37,254 bases of DNA, from positions 1 to 37,254 of the forward strand of contig JACZRV010000025.1 of the NCBI GenBank assembly GCA_022574555.1, read 5' to 3'. Shown here in pieces: positions 1 through 8,963 of the stretch. Source of the DNA: SAR324 cluster bacterium. GTDB taxonomy: Bacteria; SAR324; JACQKK01. Position numbers and translations under genes: made by a program. A model generated the notes under the pieces. That model searched no databases, had not been told where the DNA came from, and saw only the letters and a program-made list of their open reading frames with translations. Positions within the stretch are counted from its first letter, which is position 1; the number at the start of each line of letters is the position of its first letter.

Positions 1-147
1 GAGAACCACGAGCACGCCTTCGCGTTGTTTGCTATGCATTACAACTTTTCTCGTGTCCACAAGACCCTACGTGTCACTCCGGCGATGGAATCGGGTGTGG
101 CGGATCACATCTGGTCAATCGAGGAAATTGCCGAACTGGCAAACTGA
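1..147 (+). CDS. Transposase, C-terminal end only (cut by window edge)
   Basis: The frame is open from base 1 to a TGA at 145-147 and encodes 48 residues. They include HYNFSRVHKTLRVTPAM and end in DHIWSIEEIAELAN. This is the characteristic C-terminus of a widespread DDE-type transposase family (IS1-like in several annotations), where a conserved HYNF(x)RxHKTLRxTPAM block follows the last catalytic region. The start and catalytic core lie outside the window, so I cannot say whether the gene is intact. No terminal inverted repeat could be recognised between the stop codon and the next gene at 206. It marks a mobile-element boundary at the left edge. Confidence 0.8.
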   Translation, partial: ENHEHAFALFAMHYNFSRVHKTLRVTPAMESGVADHIWSIEEIAELAN

Positions 148-205
148 GACGCTAGCCAGGTGCTCATGCGGTCATACGGTGATGCGGTGCGCCGAGCCGT
201 GGGGG

Positions 206-1315
206 TTACAGGTCCATGGCCGCGACGATGAGATTGTGCAGCCGCGGGCGGAAGCGGATCATTTCGGCCTGGTTTTTGTCCCGGGAGATATGCACCCGGT
301 TGGAGAGCACGACGATCGTCAGCCCGCTTTCGGGCTCGATCCATAGGGATGTACCGGTGAAGCCGGTATGGCCGATGGCGCCCCTGGGCATCAGACCTCC
401 GCAACTCATGTAGCCGAACCCTTCACCCTTGATGTCCCAGCCAAGCCCGCGGGGCGGCAGCTTGCGCGGGTTGTGATTGCGGATCATCATGGCCATGCCC
501 GCTCGGGAGAGAACCCGCACGCCATCCAGCTCGCCACCGTTGATCACCATGCGCGCGAACCGCAACAGGTCTTGCGAAGTGGCAAAAAGGCCCGCGTTGC
601 CTCCCTCCCCGCCGAGGACGAAAGCGTTCTCGTCGTGCACGACCCCCCGCAGCAATTGCTTGCGGAAGGGACAATACTGGGTGGGTATGATGGGAATCTC
701 CCACCCTTCCGCGAGCGGGTTGAACGCCGTGTGCGTCATGCGCAGGGGGTGGAAGATGTTCCGGTGACAATATTCGGCCAGGCTCTCGCCGGTCACGCGA
801 CGTAGAACCTCGGCCAGGATCATGTAATTGGGATCGCCGTAGACCATGGCTGTTCCCGTGGGGTGCTGCAGCGGGACATGCATCAGACGCTGTACGGCCT
901 CGGCTCGCGATACCCCCTCGCTGTAGAGATCTATCCAGGGCGGCAGGCCCGAGTTGTGGGTCAGCAGGTGGCGCAGGGTGATTCCGTGCTTCTCGGGCGC
1001 GTCGAATTCGGGCAGGAAGTCGACAACCTTGTCTTCCAGCGAGAGTTGTCCCCGCTCGGCCATCACCACCAGGGCGGTGGCCGTCGCCACCGGTTTTGTC
1101 AGGGACGCGATGTCGAACAGGCAGCCGGGGGTCAAGGGTTCGGCTTCGGGTCCGATCTCCCTGTGGCCCCACGTCTCGTGGATCGCAACCTCCTCTCCCT
1201 TGGCGACCAGCAGCTCCAGCCCCGGAAATATCCGCCGGCGGAGGCCCACTTCCATCAAGGTCTCGAGATCCTTACGCCAGTTGCGTGCGAAATTGATTTT
1301 GCTTGTCGGCGGCAT
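206..1315 (-). CDS. Serine hydrolase, beta-lactamase/PBP4-like fold
   Basis: This 369-residue protein belongs to the class C beta-lactamase-like family (Pfam Beta-lactamase, PF00144), which includes esterases, D-amino-acid peptidases and beta-lactamases. The nucleophile motif SxxK is S71-L-T-K74 within FDIASLTKP. The second motif is Y159-G-D161, standing in for YxN. The KTG equivalent is H316-T-G318 in GHTGFTG; HxG is usual in the esterase and peptidase members. I see no signal peptide, so it is probably cytoplasmic. ATG at 1315 is the only good start; a residue run rich in basic amino acids follows it. It is divergent from ptsP. The family does not predict the substrate, and the H-T-G third motif argues against a true antibiotic-resistance beta-lactamase. 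Confidence 0.85.
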   Translation of the reverse strand: MPPTSKINFARNWRKDLETLMEVGLRRRIFPGLELLVAKGEEVAIHETWGHREIGPEAEPLTPGCLFDIASLTKPVATATALVVMAERGQLSLEDKVVDFLPEFDAPEKHGITLRHLLTHNSGLPPWIDLYSEGVSRAEAVQRLMHVPLQHPTGTAMVYGDPNYMILAEVLRRVTGESLAEYCHRNIFHPLRMTHTAFNPLAEGWEIPIIPTQYCPFRKQLLRGVVHDENAFVLGGEGGNAGLFATSQDLLRFARMVINGGELDGVRVLSRAGMAMMIRNHNPRKLPPRGLGWDIKGEGFGYMSCGGLMPRGAIGHTGFTGTSLWIEPESGLTIVVLSNRVHISRDKNQAEMIRFRPRLHNLIVAAMDL

Positions 1316-1651
1316 CGCAATCCGATATGTTGCCGTGATTGATGATGACCTCGGATAACCAATAGATCGCCCCGCGGATGGGGCGCAGTCAGTCCTCGAC
1401 CTACCTTAGCATTGCCATTCCCCCAGCCTCAAGGTCTATCCGGCTCGGGACTACATGGCTTTTTTTCTCAATTATTCCAGGTAATTGGAGTGAATTCATA
1501 GTGCTGTGGCGGTCGGCCGGATTGGGGCGAACAAACGTCTCCACAAAAAATTGAGCCGTGCGGATTGCGGGCGGATCTCACTGAGCGGGAGCGAAAGCGC
1601 CCGCACCTGAAACGCGAATGCCGGGAAATGTGAGGAGACCGAGAGAATATC
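1316..1651. other. Intergenic region between divergent genes
   Basis: These 336 bases separate the minus-strand serine hydrolase from plus-strand ptsP and must hold both promoters. I see a weak hairpin (CGCCCC at 1368-1373 pairing with GGGGCG at 1380-1385) and an AT-richer stretch around 1456-1502. No convincing -35/-10 pair, tRNA or small ORF was found. A GAGGAG at 1632-1637 lies 14 bases before the ptsP start. Confidence 0.5.
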
Positions 1652-3958
1652 GTGCACGACGAACGTCTGGAAACCAGGGGCGAGGGGAATGACCAAGGCA
1701 ATATTCTCCAAACCCTGATAGATATCAGCCGCATCATCACCACTTCCCACGATCTGGAGGAGACCCTGTCTCATACGGTCGAGCTGATCGCGGGTCGCAT
1801 GGCCGTGGATGTGTGTTCAATCTATCTCTACGACGAGAATTCGCAAGAGCTGGAACTGAAAGCGACGCGGGGACTGAGCGCGTCCGCCGTGGGTCAGGTG
1901 CGCTTGGCGGTGCACGAGGGGGTCGTGGGCCTCGTTATCCAGGAAGGTAAGCCCGTCAACCACAGCGATATATCCCATCATCCCCGCTTCAAATTCATTC
2001 CTTCTATCGACGAGGAGCAGCTTTCTTCCTTTTGCGGCGTCCCGTTGATCGAGTTTCGTAAAACCCTGGGCGTATTGGCGATCCAGAACCGGGAGAGCCG
2101 GCTGTTTACGCCCGAGGAGGAAAACCTCCTCATCGCCATCGCATCCCAGATTTCGGGTCTCATTTCCAAGGCCCTGCTCGTGGATCGCCTGAAGCGGGAG
2201 GCGGACGAGACCGCCCGGGAGGGACGGGAAGGCGAAACCCGCCGCATGGAGGGGGTGCCCATAGCGCCGGGTGTGGCCAAGGATCAGGTGATCATTTTCC
2301 ATCGCACCCGCCTGCCGGAACCCGAATACGCGCCATCCGGAGCCGTGGAAGACGAGAAACGCGCGTTGCGGCGTTCCATCGATCTTTCGGAGCAGGAGAT
2401 CCTGGCCATGATCGAGGACATGACCAAAAGGGTGGGCCAGGAGGACGCCTCCATATTTCACTCGCATCTGCTGTTTTTGGAGGACCGGGCCTTCATCCGC
2501 AAAATCAATCGGCTTATCGAAGCCGGCGCCTCGGCGGGGTGGGCGGTGCACCACGTGGTGATGGATTACCTGCGCACCTTCCAGGGCCTCAACGATCCCT
2601 ATCTCAAAGAGCGGGGCGCCGATCTGGAAGACGTGGGGTTTCGGCTCTTGCAGCACTTGGGCATGGCCTCCCGCACCCATGTCGCCATCGAACGGGGCGG
2701 CGTGCTGGTCGCGGAGATGCTCACCCCCAGCGATACCGCCATGCTCGACCCGCTCAAGATCAAGGCCATCGTCACCAGCGTAGGCGGTTTCGTTTCCCAC
2801 GCCGCGATTTTGGCGCGTAGCCTGCGCATCCCCGCCGTGAGCGGTCTGGAAAACATCTTCGAGGTGCTCAAAGAGGGGGAAACGGTGCTGGTCGATGGGG
2901 AGACCGGGGTGCTTTTCGTCAACCCGCCGGAGAGCATCAGCAAGGAGTACGACCGCTACCAGGAAACGCGCCAGGTATATCTCACCCATCTGGAAGACCT
3001 GCGCGAGGTGCCTTGCTGCACCAAGGATCACCAGCCGGTGAAGGTGTTCGCCAACGTGAGCCTGGCGCAGGACCTGGAGGATGTCGACCGCTACGGAGCC
3101 GAAGGGATCGGTCTGTACCGCACCGAAATGCACTACCTGATGAGCGAATCCCGGCCCACGGTGGATCAGTTGATGGAGACCTACGCCCGGGCCATCAACG
3201 TGGCCGGAGATCGCACCATCATCTTCCGCACCCTGGACCTGGGGGCCGACAACAGTCCGCCCTATATGAACTTTCCCCGTGAGGATAATCCTTTCATGGG
3301 CCATCGCGCGATCCGCTACCAGCTGAGCCGCGAAATCCTGCTCAAGGAGCAGCTCACGGCGATTCTCAAGGTGGCTCACCTGGGCACCGTCGCCGTCGTC
3401 ATCCCCATGATCAGCCAACTCGATGAATTGCACCAGGTGAAACGCGTTTATCGGGATTGCCGGAGGGAGATTGTTGCGGAAACCGGCGAGGAGCCGCCCG
3501 AGATTCCCCTGGGGATGTTGTTCGAGGTGCCCTCTTCAGTGCTCATGTGCGACCTGTTTGCCGGCGAGGTCGACTTTTTTGCCATCGGCACCAACGATCT
3601 GACCCAATACACCCTGGCGGTGGACCGCAACAATCCGTACGTCAATCACCTCTACGATCCCCTGGACCCGGCGGTGCTCTTTCTCATCCGCCGCTTGGTG
3701 GAGGCCGCCCGCCGGGTGGACAAATCTCTCCTCGTCTGCGGAGAGATGGCCTCGGACCCGGAAGGTTGCCTGGTGCTCGTGGGGATGGGGCTGCGGGAGC
3801 TGAGCATGAACGCGCCGCTCATTCCCCTGGTCAAGGACCGCTTGGCGCAGATGACCCTGCCGGAGCTGGAAAATGTGGCCCGCATCGCGCTCAACTCCAC
3901 CACGGCCGCCAACGTGCGGCGCAACATCCGCTTCCTCATGCAGCAGCACCAGAACTGA
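1652..3958 (+). CDS. ptsP: Phosphoenolpyruvate-protein phosphotransferase EI-Ntr (PtsP)
   Basis: Enzyme I of the nitrogen phosphotransferase system moves phosphate from phosphoenolpyruvate to the HPr-like protein NPr in the cytoplasm and regulates nitrogen, potassium and envelope functions. The 768 residues show an N-terminal GAF sensor (about 38-175), then the PEP-utilizer N-terminal region. The swivelling domain carries the phospho-accepting His383 in GGFVSHAAILARS. The C-terminal TIM barrel has GLYRTEMHYL, DLTQYTLAVDRNNP and catalytic Cys696 in VCGEMASD. The GAF domain distinguishes it from sugar-type PtsI. The start is GTG at 1652; GAGGAG lies 14 bases upstream, rather far, so a nearby alternative start is possible. 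holA follows after 28 bases. No NPr or EIIA-Ntr gene is in the window. Confidence 0.95.
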   Translation: MHDERLETRGEGNDQGNILQTLIDISRIITTSHDLEETLSHTVELIAGRMAVDVCSIYLYDENSQELELKATRGLSASAVGQVRLAVHEGVVGLVIQEGKPVNHSDISHHPRFKFIPSIDEEQLSSFCGVPLIEFRKTLGVLAIQNRESRLFTPEEENLLIAIASQISGLISKALLVDRLKREADETAREGREGETRRMEGVPIAPGVAKDQVIIFHRTRLPEPEYAPSGAVEDEKRALRRSIDLSEQEILAMIEDMTKRVGQEDASIFHSHLLFLEDRAFIRKINRLIEAGASAGWAVHHVVMDYLRTFQGLNDPYLKERGADLEDVGFRLLQHLGMASRTHVAIERGGVLVAEMLTPSDTAMLDPLKIKAIVTSVGGFVSHAAILARSLRIPAVSGLENIFEVLKEGETVLVDGETGVLFVNPPESISKEYDRYQETRQVYLTHLEDLREVPCCTKDHQPVKVFANVSLAQDLEDVDRYGAEGIGLYRTEMHYLMSESRPTVDQLMETYARAINVAGDRTIIFRTLDLGADNSPPYMNFPREDNPFMGHRAIRYQLSREILLKEQLTAILKVAHLGTVAVVIPMISQLDELHQVKRVYRDCRREIVAETGEEPPEIPLGMLFEVPSSVLMCDLFAGEVDFFAIGTNDLTQYTLAVDRNNPYVNHLYDPLDPAVLFLIRRLVEAARRVDKSLLVCGEMASDPEGCLVLVGMGLRELSMNAPLIPLVKDRLAQMTLPELENVARIALNSTTAANVRRNIRFLMQQHQN

Positions 3959-3986
3959 ATCCGGTTTCAGCCTTCGGTCGTGACCC

Positions 3987-5393
3987 ATGCCCTCCCGTGC
4001 TCCAGTCCATCAGGTGACCCTGCTGTACGGCAACCAGCAATATCCCCTGGACCGGCGTGCGCAGCAGATCACCGACAGCGTATTGGGCGAGGAGGATCAA
4101 GACTTCACCTATCATCGATTCGACGCCGCCGATTTGTTGCGGCCCGCGGCGGCCGAGGCTGTCTCCTCCCGGCTCGATGCCTTGCAGATCGCCTGCGAAT
4201 CGATGCCGCTTCTGGGCAACCGATACCTGGTGCGGATCGATCACGTGGAACGCGTGAAGCTGCCGGCACGTGCCGTGCTGTCCCTCACCCGCCGCCTGGG
4301 CGAGCTTGCCGTGAGGCAAATGACATGGGACGGCGCCACCGTCTGGGTGCTGGAGGAGCAGATATTGCCCGGTGACGAGCCGGGAGGCCGCCTGCCGCTG
4401 CAGAAATGGGTCTCTGCGGTCACTGCCCGTTCAGGCGGCGGAGCGACGATTGCGCTGGCCGAAGATGCGGACGAAGCTCAGTTTCTGGTTTCCAGCCGTG
4501 GATCGCGGCACGTGATGGGGCTCAAGCCTTTTTTGCGTACGGTATTGAAGGGCAACTTCACGTTCGCCGGCGACGAGGCCGATGCCACCGGTCAGCCGGC
4601 GCCATCCAATGCCGCGGTGCGGCTCCATGGTCTCCTCGAGCGAAACATCGAACGCCCCCAACCGGAATGCCGGTTGCTGCTCACGGCAGCTGCCGTCCGC
4701 GAGAGCGACATCTCCAAGCCCCTTCTGAAACTGATCAAAAAGCACGGTGAGATCGAAAAGTTCGTCACTTACGACGATTATGAGCCGGTGGACTGGGTGC
4801 TGAGTGAGGCCCGCGAGCGTTCCCTGGCGCTTAGCCGGGAAGGTGCGGAGATTCTGATCCATTATGTGGGCAACGACCTGGGACGGCTGGCCCAGGAGCT
4901 GGAAAAGCTGAGCTTGTTCTTTCCGCCCGGTGCCCGTCCCCAAACCAGCGCATTGCTGGAGGCGCTGCACGCGGCCCACACAGGTTCGGTCTTTCTGATC
5001 AATGATAAACTGAGCGAGCGCGACCTGGCGGGGGCGCTGGAGGTGATCGGGCAGTTCCTGGCAGTCAACGCCAACGAATATCCCGTGCTGGTGGGCGTGC
5101 TGGCGCGCCATTTCCGCCAACTATACACCGTCCATTCACTCTCCCAGCGCGGCGTTTCGGATTCCGATCTGGCGTCGCGTTTGAAAGTGCATCCCTTCAT
5201 CGCCAAGAAAATTTCGCTCCAGGCCGCCCGCTTTACGCCCAATGAGCTGGAACACATCATCCAGAACCTGGCCGGGATGGACCGCAGCACCCGCTTTCAT
5301 GCCCACCTGGCACCCGTGATCCTGCGGGATTTCGTGCAGGCCGTCTGCGCGGGAGCGTTTCGCCACGGGAAAATGGCGCTGCCCCTGCGCTGA
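3987..5393 (+). CDS. holA: DNA polymerase III subunit delta
   Basis: The delta subunit opens the beta sliding clamp as part of the clamp-loader complex. The N-terminal half has the delta signature VTLLYGNQQYPLDRRAQQI. The middle carries SDISKPLLKLIKKHGEIEKF and an A-E-I-L-I-H-Y-V-G-N-D-L run typical of the second domain, followed by QELEKLSLF. The C-terminal collar region has LVGVLARHFRQLYTV and LKVHPFIAKK. At 468 residues it is longer than the usual roughly 340; most extra length lies around residues 120-230, before the second domain. The ATG at 3987 has no clear ribosome-binding site, so coupling to ptsP translation, 28 bases upstream, is plausible. Confidence 0.9.
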   Translation: MPSRAPVHQVTLLYGNQQYPLDRRAQQITDSVLGEEDQDFTYHRFDAADLLRPAAAEAVSSRLDALQIACESMPLLGNRYLVRIDHVERVKLPARAVLSLTRRLGELAVRQMTWDGATVWVLEEQILPGDEPGGRLPLQKWVSAVTARSGGGATIALAEDADEAQFLVSSRGSRHVMGLKPFLRTVLKGNFTFAGDEADATGQPAPSNAAVRLHGLLERNIERPQPECRLLLTAAAVRESDISKPLLKLIKKHGEIEKFVTYDDYEPVDWVLSEARERSLALSREGAEILIHYVGNDLGRLAQELEKLSLFFPPGARPQTSALLEALHAAHTGSVFLINDKLSERDLAGALEVIGQFLAVNANEYPVLVGVLARHFRQLYTVHSLSQRGVSDSDLASRLKVHPFIAKKISLQAARFTPNELEHIIQNLAGMDRSTRFHAHLAPVILRDFVQAVCAGAFRHGKMALPLR

Positions 5394-5498
5394 GCCGCAA
5401 ACGGGAAGGGAGAAGGTGCCGTAATTTGGGAGAGCCGGTTGACGCACCCGGGCTCCGTGGCCGGGATCGGACACCCGCGTGAAGGCATGTCAGCCATG

Positions 5499-5528
5499 AC
5501 CGCTGGTGGCAGAACCGCTGGTGGCAGA
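5499..5528. repeat. Two tandem copies of a 15-bp unit
   Basis: ACCGCTGGTGGCAGA occurs at 5499-5513 and again, identically, at 5514-5528. It sits in the 200-base gap between holA and murJ. The function is unknown; it may be a slippage product or a pair of binding sites. Confidence 0.7.
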
Positions 5529-5593
5529 GCGGTGCCGCTTGACCCGTCCGGGTGCGCTCTCGTATCCGCCCCGACCCCCCTAACCGAGATGCA

Positions 5594-7213
5594 ATGACCG
5601 ACCGCGTCCCACCCGCTCCCCACGAGGAAGAGGCCGCCTCGATCTATGGACGCGCCGGCGTCGTCGCCTTCTTCACATTGCTGTCCCGCATTCTGGGCTT
5701 GGCACGCGATCTGGTCATCGCGCACCGCTTCGGGGCCGGTGCCGCCACCGATGCCTGGGTGCAGGCTTTCCGGCTGCCCAACGCCCTGCGCCGCCTGACC
5801 GCCGAGGGCTCGGCGACCATCGCCTTCGTTCCCATTTACGTGGACGTGAGGGAAAAGCAGGGCCATGACGCGGCGATCCGCTTTTCGCGGCGGGTATTGG
5901 GGATCGTACTGCTGGCCACCGGAGCGCTGGTTGCGTTGGGCATGGTTTTCAACAGCGAATTGGCCCTGGTGGCCTCGCCCGGCTTCGTCTCCGATGCCGG
6001 GAAATTCGATCTCACCGCCGCGCTGATCCGTTGGACCTTTCCCTACCTGCTCCTCGTCTCGCTCGTCGCCTGGGCCATGGGTGTGCTCAATTCCGAGGGG
6101 CGCTACGCCGCTCCCGCCGCAGCGCCGATCCTGCTCAACGTGGGCATCATCGTGGGGGTGCTGGGCTTCAGCGATGGATTCGAGCATCCGATCATGGCCG
6201 TGGCCGCGGGCGTCCTGGCCGGCGGCGCGGCGCAGGTGCTGCTCCAGTTTCCTTCCCTGCTGGCCTCCGGGGCGAAGCCGTGGCCGCTCTTGGGCTGGGG
6301 CGATCCGGCGGTGCGGCGCCTCTTCGGCCTGCTGGTGCCGGCATTGCTCAGCGTGTCGGTCTACCAGATCAACCTGATCGTGCTGGGAATCATCGCCAGC
6401 TTTCTTCCCACGGGCCAGATCTTCGACTTCAACAACGCCACCCGACTCACCGAATTGGTGTTGGGCCTGTTCGCCTTCGCCTTCACGACCGCCGGTCTGC
6501 CCGCCCTGAGCCGGCACATGGCCCGGGGCGATTGGGCCCGTACGAGCGAAGTGGCGCGGCTCACCTTTTCGGCGGTGCTGTTCACCATCTTGCCGGCCAT
6601 GGCGGGCCTCATCGGCGCCGCGCCGGCCATCGTGGCCATGCTCTACCTGCGCGGCGAGTTCGGCTACGCCGACGTGCTGATCACGGCCGATACCCTGCGA
6701 GTGCTGGCCCTGGGCATGCCGGCCGTTGCGGCGGTGCGGGTGATGGTGCCCATCTTCTACGCCCTCAAGGACGCCCGCACACCGGCGCTGGTCTCCCTGG
6801 CCGCTCTTTTCGTCACCGCCGGCCTGGGCTGGTGGTTCAGCCGCTACTGGGAGGTGCGGGGGCTGGCCCTGGGTCTCACGGCGGGATCCTGGTTCAACTG
6901 CCTGCTGCTGGGCCTGACCCTGCGGGCCAGAGCCGATCGCCTGAGCGGATGGTTCCCCCTGCGCGCGGCGGGCCTCCAGGCTGGAGCCGCAGCAGCGATG
7001 GGCGTCCTGGCCTATTGGGCCACCGGGCTGGGAGAATGGCAGGTGGGCGGACAGTCGGCCTGGAACTGGACCCTTTTCACCGGGACCGTGCTCGGCGCCG
7101 GCGGATTTTACCTGGCGGTGACCCTCGTCGCCGGCGAGCCGGAATCCCGCCGCTGGCTGCACCTGCTGAACCGGGGGCTGGCTCGGATAGGACGGTGGGG
7201 CCAACGCTCTTGA
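5594..7213 (+). CDS. murJ: Lipid II flippase MurJ (MviN family)
   Basis: This integral membrane flippase moves lipid II to the outer face of the inner membrane for peptidoglycan synthesis. The N-terminus has the MurJ/MviN hallmark FFTLLSRILGLARDLVIAH, then DAWVQAFRLPNALRRL and EGSATIAFVPIY. The rest is a series of about 14 hydrophobic helices, with the conserved DARTPALVSL region around two thirds of the way along. From ATG 5594 the protein is 539 residues, close to the family norm. An in-frame GTG at 5552 would add 14 unlikely, proline- and arginine-rich residues and has no ribosome-binding site, so I chose 5594. The usual gammaproteobacterial neighbours (rpsT, ribF) are absent. Confidence 0.93.
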   Translation: MTDRVPPAPHEEEAASIYGRAGVVAFFTLLSRILGLARDLVIAHRFGAGAATDAWVQAFRLPNALRRLTAEGSATIAFVPIYVDVREKQGHDAAIRFSRRVLGIVLLATGALVALGMVFNSELALVASPGFVSDAGKFDLTAALIRWTFPYLLLVSLVAWAMGVLNSEGRYAAPAAAPILLNVGIIVGVLGFSDGFEHPIMAVAAGVLAGGAAQVLLQFPSLLASGAKPWPLLGWGDPAVRRLFGLLVPALLSVSVYQINLIVLGIIASFLPTGQIFDFNNATRLTELVLGLFAFAFTTAGLPALSRHMARGDWARTSEVARLTFSAVLFTILPAMAGLIGAAPAIVAMLYLRGEFGYADVLITADTLRVLALGMPAVAAVRVMVPIFYALKDARTPALVSLAALFVTAGLGWWFSRYWEVRGLALGLTAGSWFNCLLLGLTLRARADRLSGWFPLRAAGLQAGAAAAMGVLAYWATGLGEWQVGGQSAWNWTLFTGTVLGAGGFYLAVTLVAGEPESRRWLHLLNRGLARIGRWGQRS

Positions 7214-7234
7214 CTCGCGGCCCGGCAATGCCGC

Positions 7235-7270
7235 TACTCTGGACAGACGCCTATACTCTAGACAGGCGCC
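7235..7270. repeat. Imperfect direct repeat, 17 bp, two copies
   Basis: TACTCTGGACAGACGCC at 7235-7251 and TACTCTAGACAGGCGCC at 7254-7270 differ at two bases and are spaced 19 bases start to start. They lie just after murJ, about 200 bases before the next gene. Spacing near two helical turns would suit a regulator, but this is only a suggestion. Confidence 0.55.
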
Positions 7271-7465
7271 GATGAACGCGGCCAGATGATGCCCAACGGA
7301 ATCGAATTTTCAGGGGCGAAACTGTGAATAGGCCTTTCGCAATGCCACAAAGCCGCTAAAATTGAATCTTTGCGGCCATCGCACCTTTGCCTGGGATTTG
7401 TGATTCAAACCCGTTTCCTGTAATCCGTTCGGTCCCTGGCCCTCAGAGACCACAGGCCCACAGAG

Positions 7466-8938
7466 ATGGGTAAACGACGCTGCGGGAGCTTTTATCATAA
7501 CGGTCACCGAATGATCAGCACTTTTTCCCCCATCGATCACCGCCAGCGCACCCTGGGGGCTGCGCTGCCCCGAAACGAAGCCACCCGCTGGCTTGACGAA
7601 CTGGAGTCGACGGAACTGGCGCCGTCTCCGCAGCCCCCCCTCCTGGAGCGTGACGCGGCGGCGGTGGCGCCCATATTTGCCAAGGGCCGCGATCTTTGCG
7701 CGCGGCTGCCGTTGAAATCCAAGCGCAGCCAGGCAGAGCGGGAGGCGGGAGAATCGCTCGTGGAGCTGATGGCGGGGCTGTGCCGCCGATTTTGCCGGGT
7801 GCACCGCGAAGCCATGTACCGCAAGCTCACCGCCGACTATTCCCGCTTCTTGCGCTGCGATGCGTTGGTCTGGCAGGCGGGGGAATTATGGCCCGGGGTC
7901 ATTCCCAGCCGGGGGGAGGTGGCGCGGGAAGCGGAGCGTATGCAGATGGACAAAGACGGACTGGAGATTCATCAGGGGATCTTCTTTTCCCAGATCCTCT
8001 CCGGCGAGGATTCGGGCATCCACCTGCTTCACGCCATGCTCCGGCCCAAGGCGGAATCCCTGGAACTGTTGCAGACTTTTCGCCGCAAAGGCGTGGTGGA
8101 GCTCGATGGAGCGCGGGTGGAAGCCCACGGCGAGGCGGCTACCATTTTTTTGCGCAACCCAAACTTCCTCAACGCGGAAGATGCGGAGGTCTCCGGTGAT
8201 CAGGAGACCGCCGTGGACCTGGTGCTGCTCCATCCTGAAATCCTCATGGGCATCCTGCGCGGTGCGGTGGTGGATCACCCGCGCTACCGGGGCCGCCGGG
8301 TCTTCGATTCCGGGATCAACCTCACCAAAATCTACCACGGCAAGATGCCCTACCTCTTCTATCTCAACCGCGACGTGGGGATGTACTCCAAGGTCTTCCG
8401 CGGTCTCACCGGCGATACCTGGCGCACCGGCGCGCCGGAGGAAACCGTGGAAAAACCCTGGCTGGCGGCGGTGGACAGCCACGCCATCGGCGGCGGTTGT
8501 CAGCTTCTGCTGGTGGTCGATTACGTCATCGCCGAATCGGGTGCCTATTTCAGTCTGCCGGCCCGCAAGGAAGGGATCATCCCCGGCGCGGCCAACCTGC
8601 GCCTGCCCCGGTTCCTGGGCGAACGCATGGCCCGGCAGGCGATCATGTTCGACAAGACCTTCTATGTGGACAATCCCGACGCGGCGGGGCTGGTCAACGA
8701 GGTGGTGCCCCGGGAGGCCATGGACGCGGCAGTGCAGCGCGCGGTGGAAAACGCGCTCGGATCGGGCATGGTCAGTGCCGCCGGCAACCGCAAGGCCCTG
8801 CGCGTTCAGAGCGAGCCCCTGGATTCCTACCGCCGATACATGGCCGTCTATTGCGAGGAGCAGGCGTGGTGCCACCTGAGCCCGCAACTCATCGCCAATC
8901 TGGAAAAGCACTGGAACGCCAGGGAACGGCGCCTTTGA
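7466..8938 (+). CDS. Crotonase-superfamily protein, DpgC-like dioxygenase
   Basis: The 490-residue protein has a helical N-terminal region (to about 200) and a C-terminal enoyl-CoA hydratase/isomerase (crotonase) domain. The layout and motifs match DpgC, the cofactor-independent (3,5-dihydroxyphenyl)acetyl-CoA 1,2-dioxygenase of glycopeptide antibiotic pathways. Matching blocks are NPNFLNAEDAE, AVDLVLLHPE, GRRVFDSGINLTKIYHGK (first oxyanion-hole region, about 277-290), AAVDSHAIGGGCQLLLV (second oxyanion region, about 342) and YFSLPARKEGIIPGAANLRL. There is no other glycopeptide or dihydroxyphenylglycine gene nearby, so the substrate is open; it probably acts on an aryl-acetyl-CoA or similar thioester. 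The start is uncertain: ATG 7466 or ATG 7511, neither with a good ribosome-binding site. Confidence 0.8.
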   Translation: MGKRRCGSFYHNGHRMISTFSPIDHRQRTLGAALPRNEATRWLDELESTELAPSPQPPLLERDAAAVAPIFAKGRDLCARLPLKSKRSQAEREAGESLVELMAGLCRRFCRVHREAMYRKLTADYSRFLRCDALVWQAGELWPGVIPSRGEVAREAERMQMDKDGLEIHQGIFFSQILSGEDSGIHLLHAMLRPKAESLELLQTFRRKGVVELDGARVEAHGEAATIFLRNPNFLNAEDAEVSGDQETAVDLVLLHPEILMGILRGAVVDHPRYRGRRVFDSGINLTKIYHGKMPYLFYLNRDVGMYSKVFRGLTGDTWRTGAPEETVEKPWLAAVDSHAIGGGCQLLLVVDYVIAESGAYFSLPARKEGIIPGAANLRLPRFLGERMARQAIMFDKTFYVDNPDAAGLVNEVVPREAMDAAVQRAVENALGSGMVSAAGNRKALRVQSEPLDSYRRYMAVYCEEQAWCHLSPQLIANLEKHWNARERRL

Positions 8939-8963
8939 TCATTCCTCCGGTCTCGGGTGCCGT

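Noticed and set aside
206..1315. Antibiotic-resistance beta-lactamase
   Set aside because: The fold is shared, but the third motif is HTG and there is no signal peptide, so an esterase or peptidase is more likely.
5297..7228. A 643-residue minus-strand reading frame opposite murJ
   Set aside because: Its residues are rich in Gln, Gly, His and Arg with no domain, the pattern expected of the reverse strand of a GC-rich gene; murJ on the plus strand is unmistakable.
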